In this document: positions 53,782 through 63,582 of the stretch, piece by piece
Layout: the number at the start of each line of letters is the position of its first letter
How positions within the stretch are numbered: position 1 is the first letter of the stretch
Source of the DNA: Bacteroidia bacterium 43-41
Lineage (GTDB): Bacteria; Bacteroidota; Bacteroidia; Bacteroidales; Dysgonomonadaceae
Length of the DNA: 64,000 bases
Assembly: GCA_001898165.1 (NCBI GenBank)
Contig: MKTD01000011.1
Location: 186,001 to 250,000, forward strand
Direction of reading: 5' to 3'
Made by a program: the position numbers and the translations under genes
Notes under the pieces: model-generated
Databases searched by the model: none
What the model was told of the DNA's origin: nothing
The model's input: the letters and a program-made list of their open reading frames with translations, nothing else

Positions 53782-54742
53782 GTACACAACTAATTATTTT
53801 TTCAAAAGATTGCGCAACTTCTTTTTCTTCCGGTATTGGCATAAAAGCTAATTGAGCCAATTCATTTTGATAAGTTGTTCGTAAACTCTCCCATAAAACC
53901 GGAAGACTAACGATCAATGGTGATTCCAGAATGTCTTTCATTCGCCAGCCGTCAGGCGTGTCAAAAGCCGCCTTATCATGTTCTAATAATTTCCAAAAAT
54001 CGGTCTTAAATTGATCTGTTCGTATATATTCAGCACACCCAGCATCTTGTGCTAAGTAATATAGGTCATAGAAATGACGTATTTTAGATTGTATGGCTTG
54101 TATTGGATTTTCCGAGAAGGAGAATCGGACAAGTGAAACAAGTTTCTCTATCATCGTGCGACGCTTATCAAGGACATTCAACGAAAAACCTTGCAAATTA
54201 TACGTCTCTATTGTTTCTTGCTTGTTCGTCTCCGATAGAAACTCTGTAATAAATGACGAAATGTCCTGCTTCACATAAGGGTAAGGATTCGCAAATGAAT
54301 TGATTTCAACAATAATTCGCCTTGCTGTATTTCCCAATAAAATGCCGGATATAGAGGACGGATACTCAAAAACTGATTTGCGAAACATAGAGCCTTTGCT
54401 GGTTATATTTGGCTCTACAGTCTCTGTAAATCCAACTGTAATTTCTTTTTCAATATTCCGTATTTTTGTTTTCAAAGCATTACCGCTCAAATTTTCCTCA
54501 ATCATAGCAATGTCAATATCTTCAGAAAATCGGTTGATCAACCGATACCCTTTAGACAAGGAGGTTCCGCCCTTAAAAACTACACTATCTGCATAAGGAG
54601 AGTTTGCCAAATTGTAGAGTATTAATGTAATCCAATAATCCTTTTCCACAAATGCCGGTGTTATTCGCAACGATTTTGCAGCCAATGTTGCAAGAGTTGA
54701 AAATAGTTCTTTATCGTTGTGTAGTTTCATTTGATATACCAC
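53753..54742 (-). CDS. AbiEii-type nucleotidyltransferase toxin
   Basis: 329 aa; 'VFKGGTSLSKGYRLINRFSEDIDIAM' nucleotidyltransferase motif of AbiEii. Confidence 0.92.
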   Translation of the reverse strand: MVYQMKLHNDKELFSTLATLAAKSLRITPAFVEKDYWITLILYNLANSPYADSVVFKGGTSLSKGYRLINRFSEDIDIAMIEENLSGNALKTKIRNIEKEITVGFTETVEPNITSKGSMFRKSVFEYPSSISGILLGNTARRIIVEINSFANPYPYVKQDISSFITEFLSETNKQETIETYNLQGFSLNVLDKRRTMIEKLVSLVRFSFSENPIQAIQSKIRHFYDLYYLAQDAGCAEYIRTDQFKTDFWKLLEHDKAAFDTPDGWRMKDILESPLIVSLPVLWESLRTTYQNELAQLAFMPIPEEKEVAQSFEKIISCVHERKGKNYE

Positions 54743-55446
54743 CTTTCTTGATTATGAAGTATTTTTTTCGAAATTCCTAATTTGTATGAGGTTTGAGGAT
54801 TGAGTTTGTTTAGTAGCATATTTGTATCTTCATTTTCATCGAGCGTTTGTAGTAGAGCACCCAGTAATGCTATTGTTGAAGGATTATACTTCAATGCCAG
54901 TTTCTTAACTTTAACGATCTGAGTCTTATCTAACTGTGAAAACAAATACAACAAACGCTTACAAGTTTCATCCGGCATTGCATCAGGTATGTTCTTAAAG
55001 AAACGTAAGCAATCAAGTAGTCGAAGCAATGGGATATTTTCTTTGGTTATAGCGTTTTGCTGTTTGATGAAGCTAATTCGGTAAACATCACGACGGATTG
55101 CTTTTTTTTCGTTTCTCACACCTATTTGCAAAGAAAAAGGGATTTGAGTTGTTAATCCTAATTCGTTAAACACAGAATACCCCGTGATATAACCCGTAAT
55201 TTTCCCATTCTTTTCTATCAAATCCTTTACGATTTGATAGGTATCAGGAGGTAATTCTCCAAACTGTGTAATTTGGGGTTTATAGAAACGACCTTTGGAT
55301 AAACGACGAATTTCTCCAGCCGCGACCATATTATTTAGTATTCTATTGACAGAGGCTTGTTTGTCCAGATCAATAGGAAAGTCACCCGGCGTAAAGACGA
55401 AGCCGAATGGAAATTTGCTAATGGTTGTTCTTATCTTGTCAGTCAT
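54727..55446 (-). CDS. AbiEi-like antitoxin (DUF6088-type winged helix)
   Basis: 239 aa; overlaps the AbiEii start; N-terminal wHTH 'KQASVNRILNNMVAAGEIRRLSKGRFYKP'. Confidence 0.85.
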   Translation of the reverse strand: MTDKIRTTISKFPFGFVFTPGDFPIDLDKQASVNRILNNMVAAGEIRRLSKGRFYKPQITQFGELPPDTYQIVKDLIEKNGKITGYITGYSVFNELGLTTQIPFSLQIGVRNEKKAIRRDVYRISFIKQQNAITKENIPLLRLLDCLRFFKNIPDAMPDETCKRLLYLFSQLDKTQIVKVKKLALKYNPSTIALLGALLQTLDENEDTNMLLNKLNPQTSYKLGISKKILHNQERWYIK

Positions 55447-55470
55447 TCTTCTCTAAATTGCATTTGCAAA

Positions 55471-55513
55471 GATAATACAATTCTTGTTTTTACGGGCAAA
55501 AACAAGAATTATC
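55471..55513 (-). promoter_or_regulatory. Candidate AbiEi operator
   Basis: Perfect 13-bp inverted repeat aattcttgttttt-acgggc-aaaaacaagaatt (55479-55510), 33 bp upstream of the abiEi start; flanked by gataa/ttatc. Confidence 0.6.
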
Positions 55514-55645
55514 CCAGTTAAACTCCGCTCTTGCAAGATATGGAGTGTTATGTTATGATGCAGAAAAACAACGCTATACAGACAGACATCTGCATGTTTT
55601 TTCCCTTTTTCATTTTGTAAACGCCTCCTCTATGGAAAGAATAAA

Positions 55646-55756
55646 TTAGGCAATACTTTTGCGGGAAATACTACCTTTGTTGTTTTCTTCATCCCAAACG
55701 GCACGAACTTCACGGTCGTCGAAAAAACGGATTGATATTTTTGTATTATCGCTCAT
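55646..55756 (-). pseudogene. N-terminal fragment of a second fic (BroN-Fic) gene
   Basis: [27 protein letters not shown] then divergent GSISRKSIA*; near-identical to 52508 downward. Confidence 0.9.
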
Positions 55757-56716
55757 TGTTTTATAACTTGAATTTCGTCCGTTGATAGCGGACGGATTTC
55801 GCCAGTTGCTGGCTGCCGATTTATGAAAATCGGCTCCAAATACGGATAAAGCGATAATCATCGGAATTATCCGCCACTTATCCGCCAAATTAAAATTACC
55901 AGTGAGTCTATTGAAGCAATTCATGTTTGCCTGCTTTTTACGTGATTGATGCGAGATTTGCGTGATTATTGCGTGATTATATAAACTCATAAAAAGTTCA
56001 AACAAGCTTGACTACGCTCTCTCTTAACGTGTGTAATTGATTTAATTAGAAGCCTTATCGGGAATTTGCAATTTGGCCGCTTTTTCATATTCAAGTCGTT
56101 TTTTACAAAAATACAGAATTTTATCCAACTTTACGGCAAAACTAAATGATTTGCTGTAATCAACATCTATTTCCACTCGTAATATTCCAGTGAAAGTGTC
56201 AAGCGTTTGCAGGCTTTTACACAATCCTTTTGCATTTGAAATGAGCAAATAAAAATATCGATTACTTAAAAAGGGGTTGGATTAAAAAACAAAAAGCCAC
56301 AGTAAATCAATTGTTTACTGCGGCTTTATACTGTTTGATTATCGTTTCTAATCGGTGATTACTTCACTTATTCAAAATTGAACATGTAAGAATATCAGGA
56401 GATTATGGTTTTATGGTACAAATACGGTACTGATATTGTGTATGCAAAACATCGGTTAGATTGTCGTTTCTAATTGTTTATGTTCATTTTGAAGTGTTGT
56501 TCATTGTCAATGAACACGCAAAGATAGTGAACGTTTTTCAACAAGGCATAATACTAACCACTTTGACTGCCCAATAGTTGCCCCTTTTGCATATTTTTGC
56601 GTGATTAATGTGCGATATGCGTGTTCTTTGCATGATTACATGATTACAGAAACTCATAAAAGCTATCCGCCATTTAACCGCCATTTCCGCCACGTTTCCG
56701 CCATTTAACCGCCAAG

Positions 56717-58024
56717 CTATATTTCATAGTAAGCACTTTTTTTATCTCCAACTCGCTTCAGCACTCCTTTGGCTACTAAATCTTCCAAATCTCTAGAAGA
56801 AGTTCTGTCAGATATTTCGTTTAGTGCTTGATAATCGCTGTTAGTAATTCGACCTTTTTCTTTTACATATGATACTGCCTTCACTTGTCTTGCGTTAAGA
56901 CCAAGCTTCACCAACTGTTCTTCTGTAAGATTATCTTTAAAAAGAGTTACCAAAAAACCTCCATCACGTTCTGTTAGCTCTGGTTCGGGAAGTCCTGCTT
57001 CTTTGCAAGTCTCAATGATCCGAACCGTTCCACGCCCCCAAGAATCGATAAGCCCACCTTTAAAACAGACATCGGCAATCAATGGATTACGGGGATGGGA
57101 AGAGTGAACGTGTTTAAGTGACTCCAAAGTGATTTCTTCAGGTAATCGCCCATCGTTCCAAATAGTTATCTTATCGTCATATACTCGTATTTGAATAAAT
57201 GATCCCATATATTTACGGTGTACCAATGCATTGAGAAGCATTTCACGCAACGCCGGAATAGGATATTCACTATGCTCCAAACGAAGCATGCCCTTAAACT
57301 CAATGGAGCGAGTTAGATACTTATGGTCTAATCGTTCCAATACGTTTTTCAGCAAAACGATTAAATTGCCTTCTTCAACATCTTGAAAACGTAAGTCGGC
57401 ATCTCCTTTAAAACGCCCAATCTTTACAAAGGCATTTGTAGAGAAGCGTCTTGGATCTTTACCGAATAGGATTATGGCCGCACGTGTAAGTTCTCCGTTT
57501 TTAGTCAAACGTAACTTCTCGAAAATCTCTTCCATTGTCAGCCCTTCCACATCCGGTAAACGATCTTTTTCTTTTGACATCTCCAAATACATTCGGAAAG
57601 ATCTTTCATCAATATCATCAAAGGTTGCTCTCGGCTCAGTAACTTCATCCCACGTCAGACCAGAGCGTTTTAAAAGGAATTCATTGAGTGAGTTTCCGGT
57701 TAGTTCCATCTTCACACTTCCACTACGATAAAAATACTGTCCATGCAGCGAGATAGGCACTGAATATGGTTGGACGACGATCTCAATATAGTATTTATCA
57801 TCTTCCTGCAAAAGATTAACATCAGCGGAAATTCCCATATGATTCCTGATTTTGTTGGGAATATCCTCCATCAGTTTTTTATAGTCTTCCACTCCCGTGA
57901 CTTTCCCGGAATCTTCCTTACCTATATAAATTTCACCACCTTGTGCGTTCGCGAAACCGCAAACCCATTCCAGATACTTGTCGTGCCAAGAGGACTTGTA
58001 TTCTATGTTTTGTTTTTCGGGCAT
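56717..58024 (-). CDS. AlbA_2-domain ATP-binding transcriptional-regulator-like protein (Schlafen-AlbA_2 type)
   Basis: 435 aa; 'MPEKQNIEYKSSWHDKYLEWVCGFANAQGGEIYIGKEDSG', 'LREMLLNALVHRKY', C-terminal wHTH. Confidence 0.92.
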   Translation of the reverse strand: MPEKQNIEYKSSWHDKYLEWVCGFANAQGGEIYIGKEDSGKVTGVEDYKKLMEDIPNKIRNHMGISADVNLLQEDDKYYIEIVVQPYSVPISLHGQYFYRSGSVKMELTGNSLNEFLLKRSGLTWDEVTEPRATFDDIDERSFRMYLEMSKEKDRLPDVEGLTMEEIFEKLRLTKNGELTRAAIILFGKDPRRFSTNAFVKIGRFKGDADLRFQDVEEGNLIVLLKNVLERLDHKYLTRSIEFKGMLRLEHSEYPIPALREMLLNALVHRKYMGSFIQIRVYDDKITIWNDGRLPEEITLESLKHVHSSHPRNPLIADVCFKGGLIDSWGRGTVRIIETCKEAGLPEPELTERDGGFLVTLFKDNLTEEQLVKLGLNARQVKAVSYVKEKGRITNSDYQALNEISDRTSSRDLEDLVAKGVLKRVGDKKSAYYEI

Positions 58025-58026
58025 AA

Positions 58027-58666
58027 TTATTTTATATTTTGTAAGATTCGTTTGAAGTTTAAATCAATAATTTGCTCAACTTTCGGAATAGGTTCTTCCC
58101 ATAATTGAGCAAGATACTTATGCACAGAAGTTATATCGCTATTTTCAATAAAAGGACAGTCTGTTTCTGTTAGTATCTGTTTTTTTGGAATTTCGGCAAT
58201 AATCTTTTTACCATTGTCTGACTGTACCATTGCTGAATTAATCGAGAAATAATATCCTAAATCTACAATTTTATGCAGTGTGCTCAAAGAGCCTGAATAC
58301 CAGTGAAAAATAGCTTTGTTTATATTTTTGTCAATTAACATATCCAAAACATCTTTTTTCTGCTCGTCTGGAATGTAAACTTATTATCTTAGATTTATTT
58401 TTTGTGCAATCAAGCACAAATTCAAAAGTTTTGATTTGGATTTCTTTAGTAGAATATCCTTCTCTTGAAAAATCTAATCCCACTTCTTCAATATAAGAAG
58501 TCCTATCTATCGTAGTAATACAACGATTCAAATATTCACGAACACGCTGTGGGGTTTGCTTGCCGGGAACATAAACCGGATAGCTTTCAATATAAACATA
58601 CCACTCTTTACAGTCTTCCGCCTTGCGAAGCCGAACAGTTACTTTTGTACTGGCGAGTTGTTTCAT
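58027..58666 (-). pseudogene. Fusion/remnant: integrase Arm-DNA-binding N-terminus joined to a frameshifted TatD-family (QatD-like) hydrolase C-terminal part
   Basis: ORF 58331-58666: VTVRLRKAEDCKEWYVYIESYPVYVPGKQTPQRVREYLNRCITTI (integrase Arm domain) then EEVGLDFSREGYSTKEIQIKTFEFVLDCTKNKSKIISLHSRRAEK (TatD-like); the frame continues in 58027-58347 (VLDMLIDKNINKAIFHWYSGSLSTL...ILTETDCPF) after a +1 shift at a 6-A run (58354-58359). Confidence 0.8.
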
Positions 58667-58677
58667 GTGGTATATTG

Positions 58678-59217
58678 TTATTGATTATACAAATTATCTA
58701 TTTCAGTTTTTGGAGCGTAAACATAGTTACCAATCTGTCGAGTTGGAATAGAATATTTACGAATATGCTTATAGACCGAACTATCCGATATGCCAAACTT
58801 TTTAGCAATCTCGCCAATTGTATAACAATCTTGTGGTTCAAGACTATAAAGCTTTGCTGTCGGCTTCTCTTTTTTAAGGGGTGTTTGGCGAATAGGAAAC
58901 ATTTCTTCTATCGCTGCTCGGTCTATCCGAACAAGGCGAGTACCTAAATTGATAGCCGGAATTCGCTTTTGCCGAACAAGGCGATAAAGTGTACTCTTGG
59001 CAACACCGAAAAGGGCTATTGCTTCTGGCACTGAAATATATAAACGGTCGGCAGAAATCTTATCAATAATTGCTTGTTGTTCCTCTTTCTTTTTCTCTTG
59101 GGTTTTCTTTTTCCGATACGCTGCTCCACTACATTTTTTAGAGCAATAAACAGAATCGACTGTTTTGGGAACGAAAGACAGCCCACAGACTTCACATTGT
59201 TTCTGAATCTTATTCAT
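58678..59217 (-). CDS. Zinc-ribbon + two excisionase/MerR-like helix-turn-helix domains; integrase-associated DNA-binding protein
   Basis: 179 aa; CEVCGLSF..VYCSKKCS, 'YISVPEAIALFGVAKSTLYRLVRQKRIPAINLGTRLVRI', second HTH 'YTIGEIAKKFGISDSSVYKHIRKYSIPTRQIGNYVY'. Confidence 0.88.
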   Translation of the reverse strand: MNKIQKQCEVCGLSFVPKTVDSVYCSKKCSGAAYRKKKTQEKKKEEQQAIIDKISADRLYISVPEAIALFGVAKSTLYRLVRQKRIPAINLGTRLVRIDRAAIEEMFPIRQTPLKKEKPTAKLYSLEPQDCYTIGEIAKKFGISDSSVYKHIRKYSIPTRQIGNYVYAPKTEIDNLYNQ

Positions 59218-59666
59218 CGGTATCCTTATCGCTATTTAAGTACTCATTAGTATTCATAAGCGCTCATAAGTTCCACTTCATCACTAATTAAGTTCCGGTA
59301 CAATAATGGTACAAATGTATAATAAAAAACCATCAAAAACAACAGCTATCTACAAATTTATAAAAACAAAAATCCCCGTAAACCATTTGTTTACAGGGAT
59401 TTTCTGTTATTTATTGATTATTCCTAATCGTCTTTTACTTCACTTCTTCAAAATCCACATCGGTTATTTTGTCGTTTTTTTATCTGACCACCCTTTATAC
59501 TGCCAAAACCATCTTTCTGACATCTCCAACTTTGATCAATAATACCATTATCTGCAAAAGCTACTTTATCGGACATTTATCGGACATATGCAAGTTGTAT
59601 CGGACATTCACTATACCAATTCCTCTTTAAGCTAATCATGAGTCAATTGTGCCCATTATGATGCGA

Positions 59667-59945
59667 TTATTTTAATGCATAGTTCACACCTGCCCCTGCA
59701 ACATCATTAAACAGTAAAATACCTTTTGACACTAATTCCGTCAAATCTCTATTAGTTGTTGCTCTTGAGCAATCATTTATTCCCTGATACTCTTTCTTCG
59801 TAATCTTCCCTTTCTCTTTCACGTACAGAACCGCCTTTACTTGCCGTGGATTCGATTGAACCAAACGTCGGCGATAAGCGGATTGCGGGGAAAGGAAGAA
59901 TAGAGTTTAGTCCGCTTGTCCAGCGTTATACTTTCAGGCAATGGA
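59667..59945 (-). pseudogene. Internally deleted remnant of an AlbA_2 ATP-binding protein
   Basis: LPESITLDKRTKLYSSFPRNPLIADVWF joined with a frameshift to NPRQVKAVLYVKEKGKITKKEYQGINDCSRATTNRDLTELVSKGILLFNDVAGAGVNYALK*; the intact copy has about 75 more residues between these blocks. Confidence 0.85.
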
Positions 59946-59956
59946 TAGACCGGTCG

Positions 59957-62812
59957 TTATTGTGTGGTCGTACTATTCTGAGGATCAAAGATAAAAGTCA
60001 TTTTATTCCCGGAGCCAAACAATTGCTTAGTCAGATTATGTACACTTGCTACATTAACCTGATCGAATAGTTCAGGGTCATTAGTATCCAGAAATTCTTC
60101 ATTTAATATCGATTGAGTGATGATAGTAGCCCAAGGAATACTCTTATTATCCAGAGTTTTCTTCCGATATTTCTTTACTTCATCAATCTCTTGTACGGTT
60201 ACGCCTTTTTTCAACAGTAGGTCTGCCTCACGCTGGGCAACATCCAATAATTCAGTGATCATTGATGGATTAGTATCAAATTCAATTTTTACAACAAGTT
60301 GCGACTGAGGATGTTTGTCAAGTGACGCAGTTACCGCAACGTGATATGTGCCGCCTTTGTCTTCACGGATGCTTTTATAACATCTTCTGGATAATATATC
60401 ACGTAAAAACAGAGCACTGGCATAATTCTTTGAATTATACTCAATATCTGTATGGTAAGTAATAGACACTGATGCTTTTGAAGTTATTGTGTTCTTTGCA
60501 TTATAATAGAGCTCCACATTCCCCTTGTTTAATTCAGGTTCTTTAAAAACCAATTCTTTTTCTTGTGAGTCGTTTGTGGCAGCAATAGACGCAATATACT
60601 TTTCGATCAATGGAACAGCATCTTTAACGGGCATAGGGCCAGTAAAGATGAACGTAAACTCATTCGGGTTGCCAAAATGACGTAGATATAGTTTGTTTAA
60701 TTTTTCCGGATTAATCGTCCGGATATAAAGGGTGTCGAAGTTTGTTTTCAATGGATTACTGGAGTATGTAAGCGTCTTAACCGAATCCTCAAACAATTTT
60801 GTTTCATTTTTGTCTTCCCCTATGGCTTTTAAAAATAGCTGTTGAAACTTACCGAGCTCCGTTTGGTCTGCAGAAACACCTGTGAAATAGGAATAGAGCA
60901 GTTTGAAGAAATTTTCACTGTTTTGTGGATAAAATTCCCCTGAATAATTATCAGTTCTTCTGTTTACTGCCTGGCTCAATCTGATACCGTTAGCCTGTTT
61001 CCATTCCCTCAATTCATTCCAGTTTAAGTTGGCTACATTATAGTACCTCAAGTAATTTTTCAGGATCACAATCTCTTCTATGGAATGCGAGCGGGCGTAA
61101 CCTCCAGAGGTAAAAGCTGATAGGCTGATCTTTTTACCATTTCCGTATGATTCTTTCCATATGACTCTTGTTCCATTTTGAAGCCTGAATTCGGTGGTTG
61201 AATCAAGTGGTACTTTATACTTAATGCTAAGGTCATCTGCTCTTACTTGGCGAGATTCTGAAATTTTACCTGGATTTATTGGCTCTGACAGGGTAAGTTC
61301 TTTTTTCGCGCTAGGAGCATACTGTTCTAAAGCTTTATTTTGAATTGATTTAACCAGTGATAATACCTTTTCGGTTGAGGGAAGCGATTCTTTGTCACTT
61401 TCCGGTGCTGCAAAGATGATTATCCTGTTATTTTCATTTAAGATGATTTCGATGTTATCATTGATATTTTCAATCTTTATTTCATCTAACATGGAATACG
61501 CCGAACCTATCAACTCCGACCGGTTCACGAGTACCTTGTCACGTGTGAAATTTTCCACTGCAAGATTTACTAAATCTTTGTTTGTCGATTTTTGCATTTG
61601 GTCGGATTGTTGTTTTCTTAGATTTGCCCTTACGATACTTTTAGCGTTATCCAATTCTAACTCGGTCATCCCATGTTGCTTTATACGCTCAACTTCTTCT
61701 AAAATACCTTTGAGAGCGGTGTACAAATCTTTGCCGTGTGCAGGCATAGCAGTTGCAGTAAAAGTTTTACAGGCATAATCAATTTCACCGAATACCGGAA
61801 CAATTACGCGAAAATCAGCGCCGGGTTTCTCGGCTCTTTCCGCACATCTTGATTTGAACATCTCTAAGAATAAATCTTCCACTAGTTTATCATAGACAAA
61901 TGCATATGTTTGTCTTTCGATAACAGGACGATGCGGTATTTTTACCGTCATCCTTACTGAGCTTGCTTTTGTTTCAGGATCAGTGAAGAACCCAACAATA
62001 GGTTCGTTGTTATCGGGAACCGTATAGTATATCTTCTTCGTTTCATTCTTAGGGTTTGGAATAGCGGAGAATCTCTTTATGATCCTCGCTTCGATGTCCT
62101 CGGCATCAATGTCTCCTACTACAATTACAGCTTGCAGGTTAGGTCTGTACCATTTGTGATAGAAGTCGATTAAGTCTTGATGATCAAAGTTTTCTATTAC
62201 TTCTGCCAATCCGATCGGAGTCCTTTCGGCAAAACGCGAACCGGTTCGTTGAATTTTTGATACGGTCTGCATTGTTCTTGTCAACGGGTCATCGCCTCTT
62301 CGCATTTCTTCACGTACCACTCCACGTTCACTTTCGATCTCTTCGGGCAAACAATTGATGTAGTGTGACCAGTCATGTAGTGCCAAAAGAGCAGTATCAA
62401 CGACAGAGCTCACGGTCACAGGTACTTCCGATATGTTATATACAGTTCGGCTCATGGAGGTGTATGCATTTACATTTGCCCCAAATCGTACGCCAATACT
62501 TTCGAAATAGTTGAGCAACTGTTTATCGGGGAAGTGTTTTGTACCGTTAAATGCCATATGTTCTAAGAAATGAGCTAATCCGCGTTGGTTTTCTTCTTCT
62601 TGCAAAGAGCCTACATTGTGGACAATAAAAAAATCAGCCCTGTTTTTACTTAACTTGCTTTCTCTGATATAATAAGTAAGCCCATTTTTTAGCTGGCCTA
62701 CAATAAACTCTTTATCAACCGGTAATGTTTCTGTTGTATCGAACGGCTGTGCAGCTAAGAATGCAGCCTGGACAAAAAACGAACAAATGAGAAGAATCGT
62801 TTTCTTATTCAT
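59957..62812 (-). CDS. M16-family (pitrilysin/PqqL-type) zinc peptidase
   Basis: 951 aa; inverted zinc motif HFLEH (GLAHFLEHMAFNGT), signal peptide, duplicated M16 architecture. Confidence 0.96.
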   Translation of the reverse strand: MNKKTILLICSFFVQAAFLAAQPFDTTETLPVDKEFIVGQLKNGLTYYIRESKLSKNRADFFIVHNVGSLQEEENQRGLAHFLEHMAFNGTKHFPDKQLLNYFESIGVRFGANVNAYTSMSRTVYNISEVPVTVSSVVDTALLALHDWSHYINCLPEEIESERGVVREEMRRGDDPLTRTMQTVSKIQRTGSRFAERTPIGLAEVIENFDHQDLIDFYHKWYRPNLQAVIVVGDIDAEDIEARIIKRFSAIPNPKNETKKIYYTVPDNNEPIVGFFTDPETKASSVRMTVKIPHRPVIERQTYAFVYDKLVEDLFLEMFKSRCAERAEKPGADFRVIVPVFGEIDYACKTFTATAMPAHGKDLYTALKGILEEVERIKQHGMTELELDNAKSIVRANLRKQQSDQMQKSTNKDLVNLAVENFTRDKVLVNRSELIGSAYSMLDEIKIENINDNIEIILNENNRIIIFAAPESDKESLPSTEKVLSLVKSIQNKALEQYAPSAKKELTLSEPINPGKISESRQVRADDLSIKYKVPLDSTTEFRLQNGTRVIWKESYGNGKKISLSAFTSGGYARSHSIEEIVILKNYLRYYNVANLNWNELREWKQANGIRLSQAVNRRTDNYSGEFYPQNSENFFKLLYSYFTGVSADQTELGKFQQLFLKAIGEDKNETKLFEDSVKTLTYSSNPLKTNFDTLYIRTINPEKLNKLYLRHFGNPNEFTFIFTGPMPVKDAVPLIEKYIASIAATNDSQEKELVFKEPELNKGNVELYYNAKNTITSKASVSITYHTDIEYNSKNYASALFLRDILSRRCYKSIREDKGGTYHVAVTASLDKHPQSQLVVKIEFDTNPSMITELLDVAQREADLLLKKGVTVQEIDEVKKYRKKTLDNKSIPWATIITQSILNEEFLDTNDPELFDQVNVASVHNLTKQLFGSGNKMTFIFDPQNSTTTQ

Positions 62813-62845
62813 ATTTATAATGTTGTATTTTTAGTGATATAATTC

Positions 62846-63562
62846 TTATTCTATATTAAAACCTAATGTAAAAGCAAGATAAGACCTGTTCTTGTAAATC
62901 CAGCTATGCCTGTCTTTACCTAATAGATTATCCATCCCTAGAGCAATACCAGCCTTTAGATTGTTGTAACCCAGATAAACAGCAATCCCTTTTTGCAGTA
63001 CTACCCCGTCGTATTCATCATCTATAGCGTGATTTGTTGTGGTTGGGGATACAAGTGTATTCCCTATCCCCAAGAAAATGCCGTAAGAGAATTCGTAGTT
63101 CGAGATATTTCTTACATAGAGATCAGTCTTATGGTTTGAATAATCAATATTATATCTGTTTTTTGAAAATCCCGCATAAATTGATCCGTTAAAATCACAA
63201 TTGATTTGTGAGGGGACTCCCTGTGCAGCAGGTCTGAATTTAAGCGGAAGCATAATGAAATTTATTACGAATCCCTTTTCATGAAAACTTTTTTGTGGGA
63301 GAATGTTTTTTTCGCATATTATCAATGGAAAAATTTCGACAGTTGAGCTATCTAGTTCACATGTGAAACTCTCACTGTTTACCCAATATATTTTCACTTC
63401 ATCATCCTCGCTCTTAACAAACAGATCTTTCGAGTCAGACTGTCTGGCCTGTTTGAAAAATCTGTTGTTAATACTTTGAGTCGAAGTGTTTTCTAAGATG
63501 CAGCATCCCGATAATAGAATTAGTGCTGTCAGAAGAAAAAGGGGAAACAGCCTTGAATACAT
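62846..63562 (-). CDS. Hypothetical lipoprotein
   Basis: 238 aa; lipobox ALILLSGCC, C-terminal beta-strand-rich. Confidence 0.7.
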   Translation of the reverse strand: MYSRLFPLFLLTALILLSGCCILENTSTQSINNRFFKQARQSDSKDLFVKSEDDEVKIYWVNSESFTCELDSSTVEIFPLIICEKNILPQKSFHEKGFVINFIMLPLKFRPAAQGVPSQINCDFNGSIYAGFSKNRYNIDYSNHKTDLYVRNISNYEFSYGIFLGIGNTLVSPTTTNHAIDDEYDGVVLQKGIAVYLGYNNLKAGIALGMDNLLGKDRHSWIYKNRSYLAFTLGFNIE

Positions 63563-63582
63563 GTTGCAACTATTGATTTACT

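Noticed and set aside
56042-56248. 68-aa minus-strand ORF
   Set aside because: No recognisable motif; sits in low-complexity intergenic sequence; cannot be supported as a gene.
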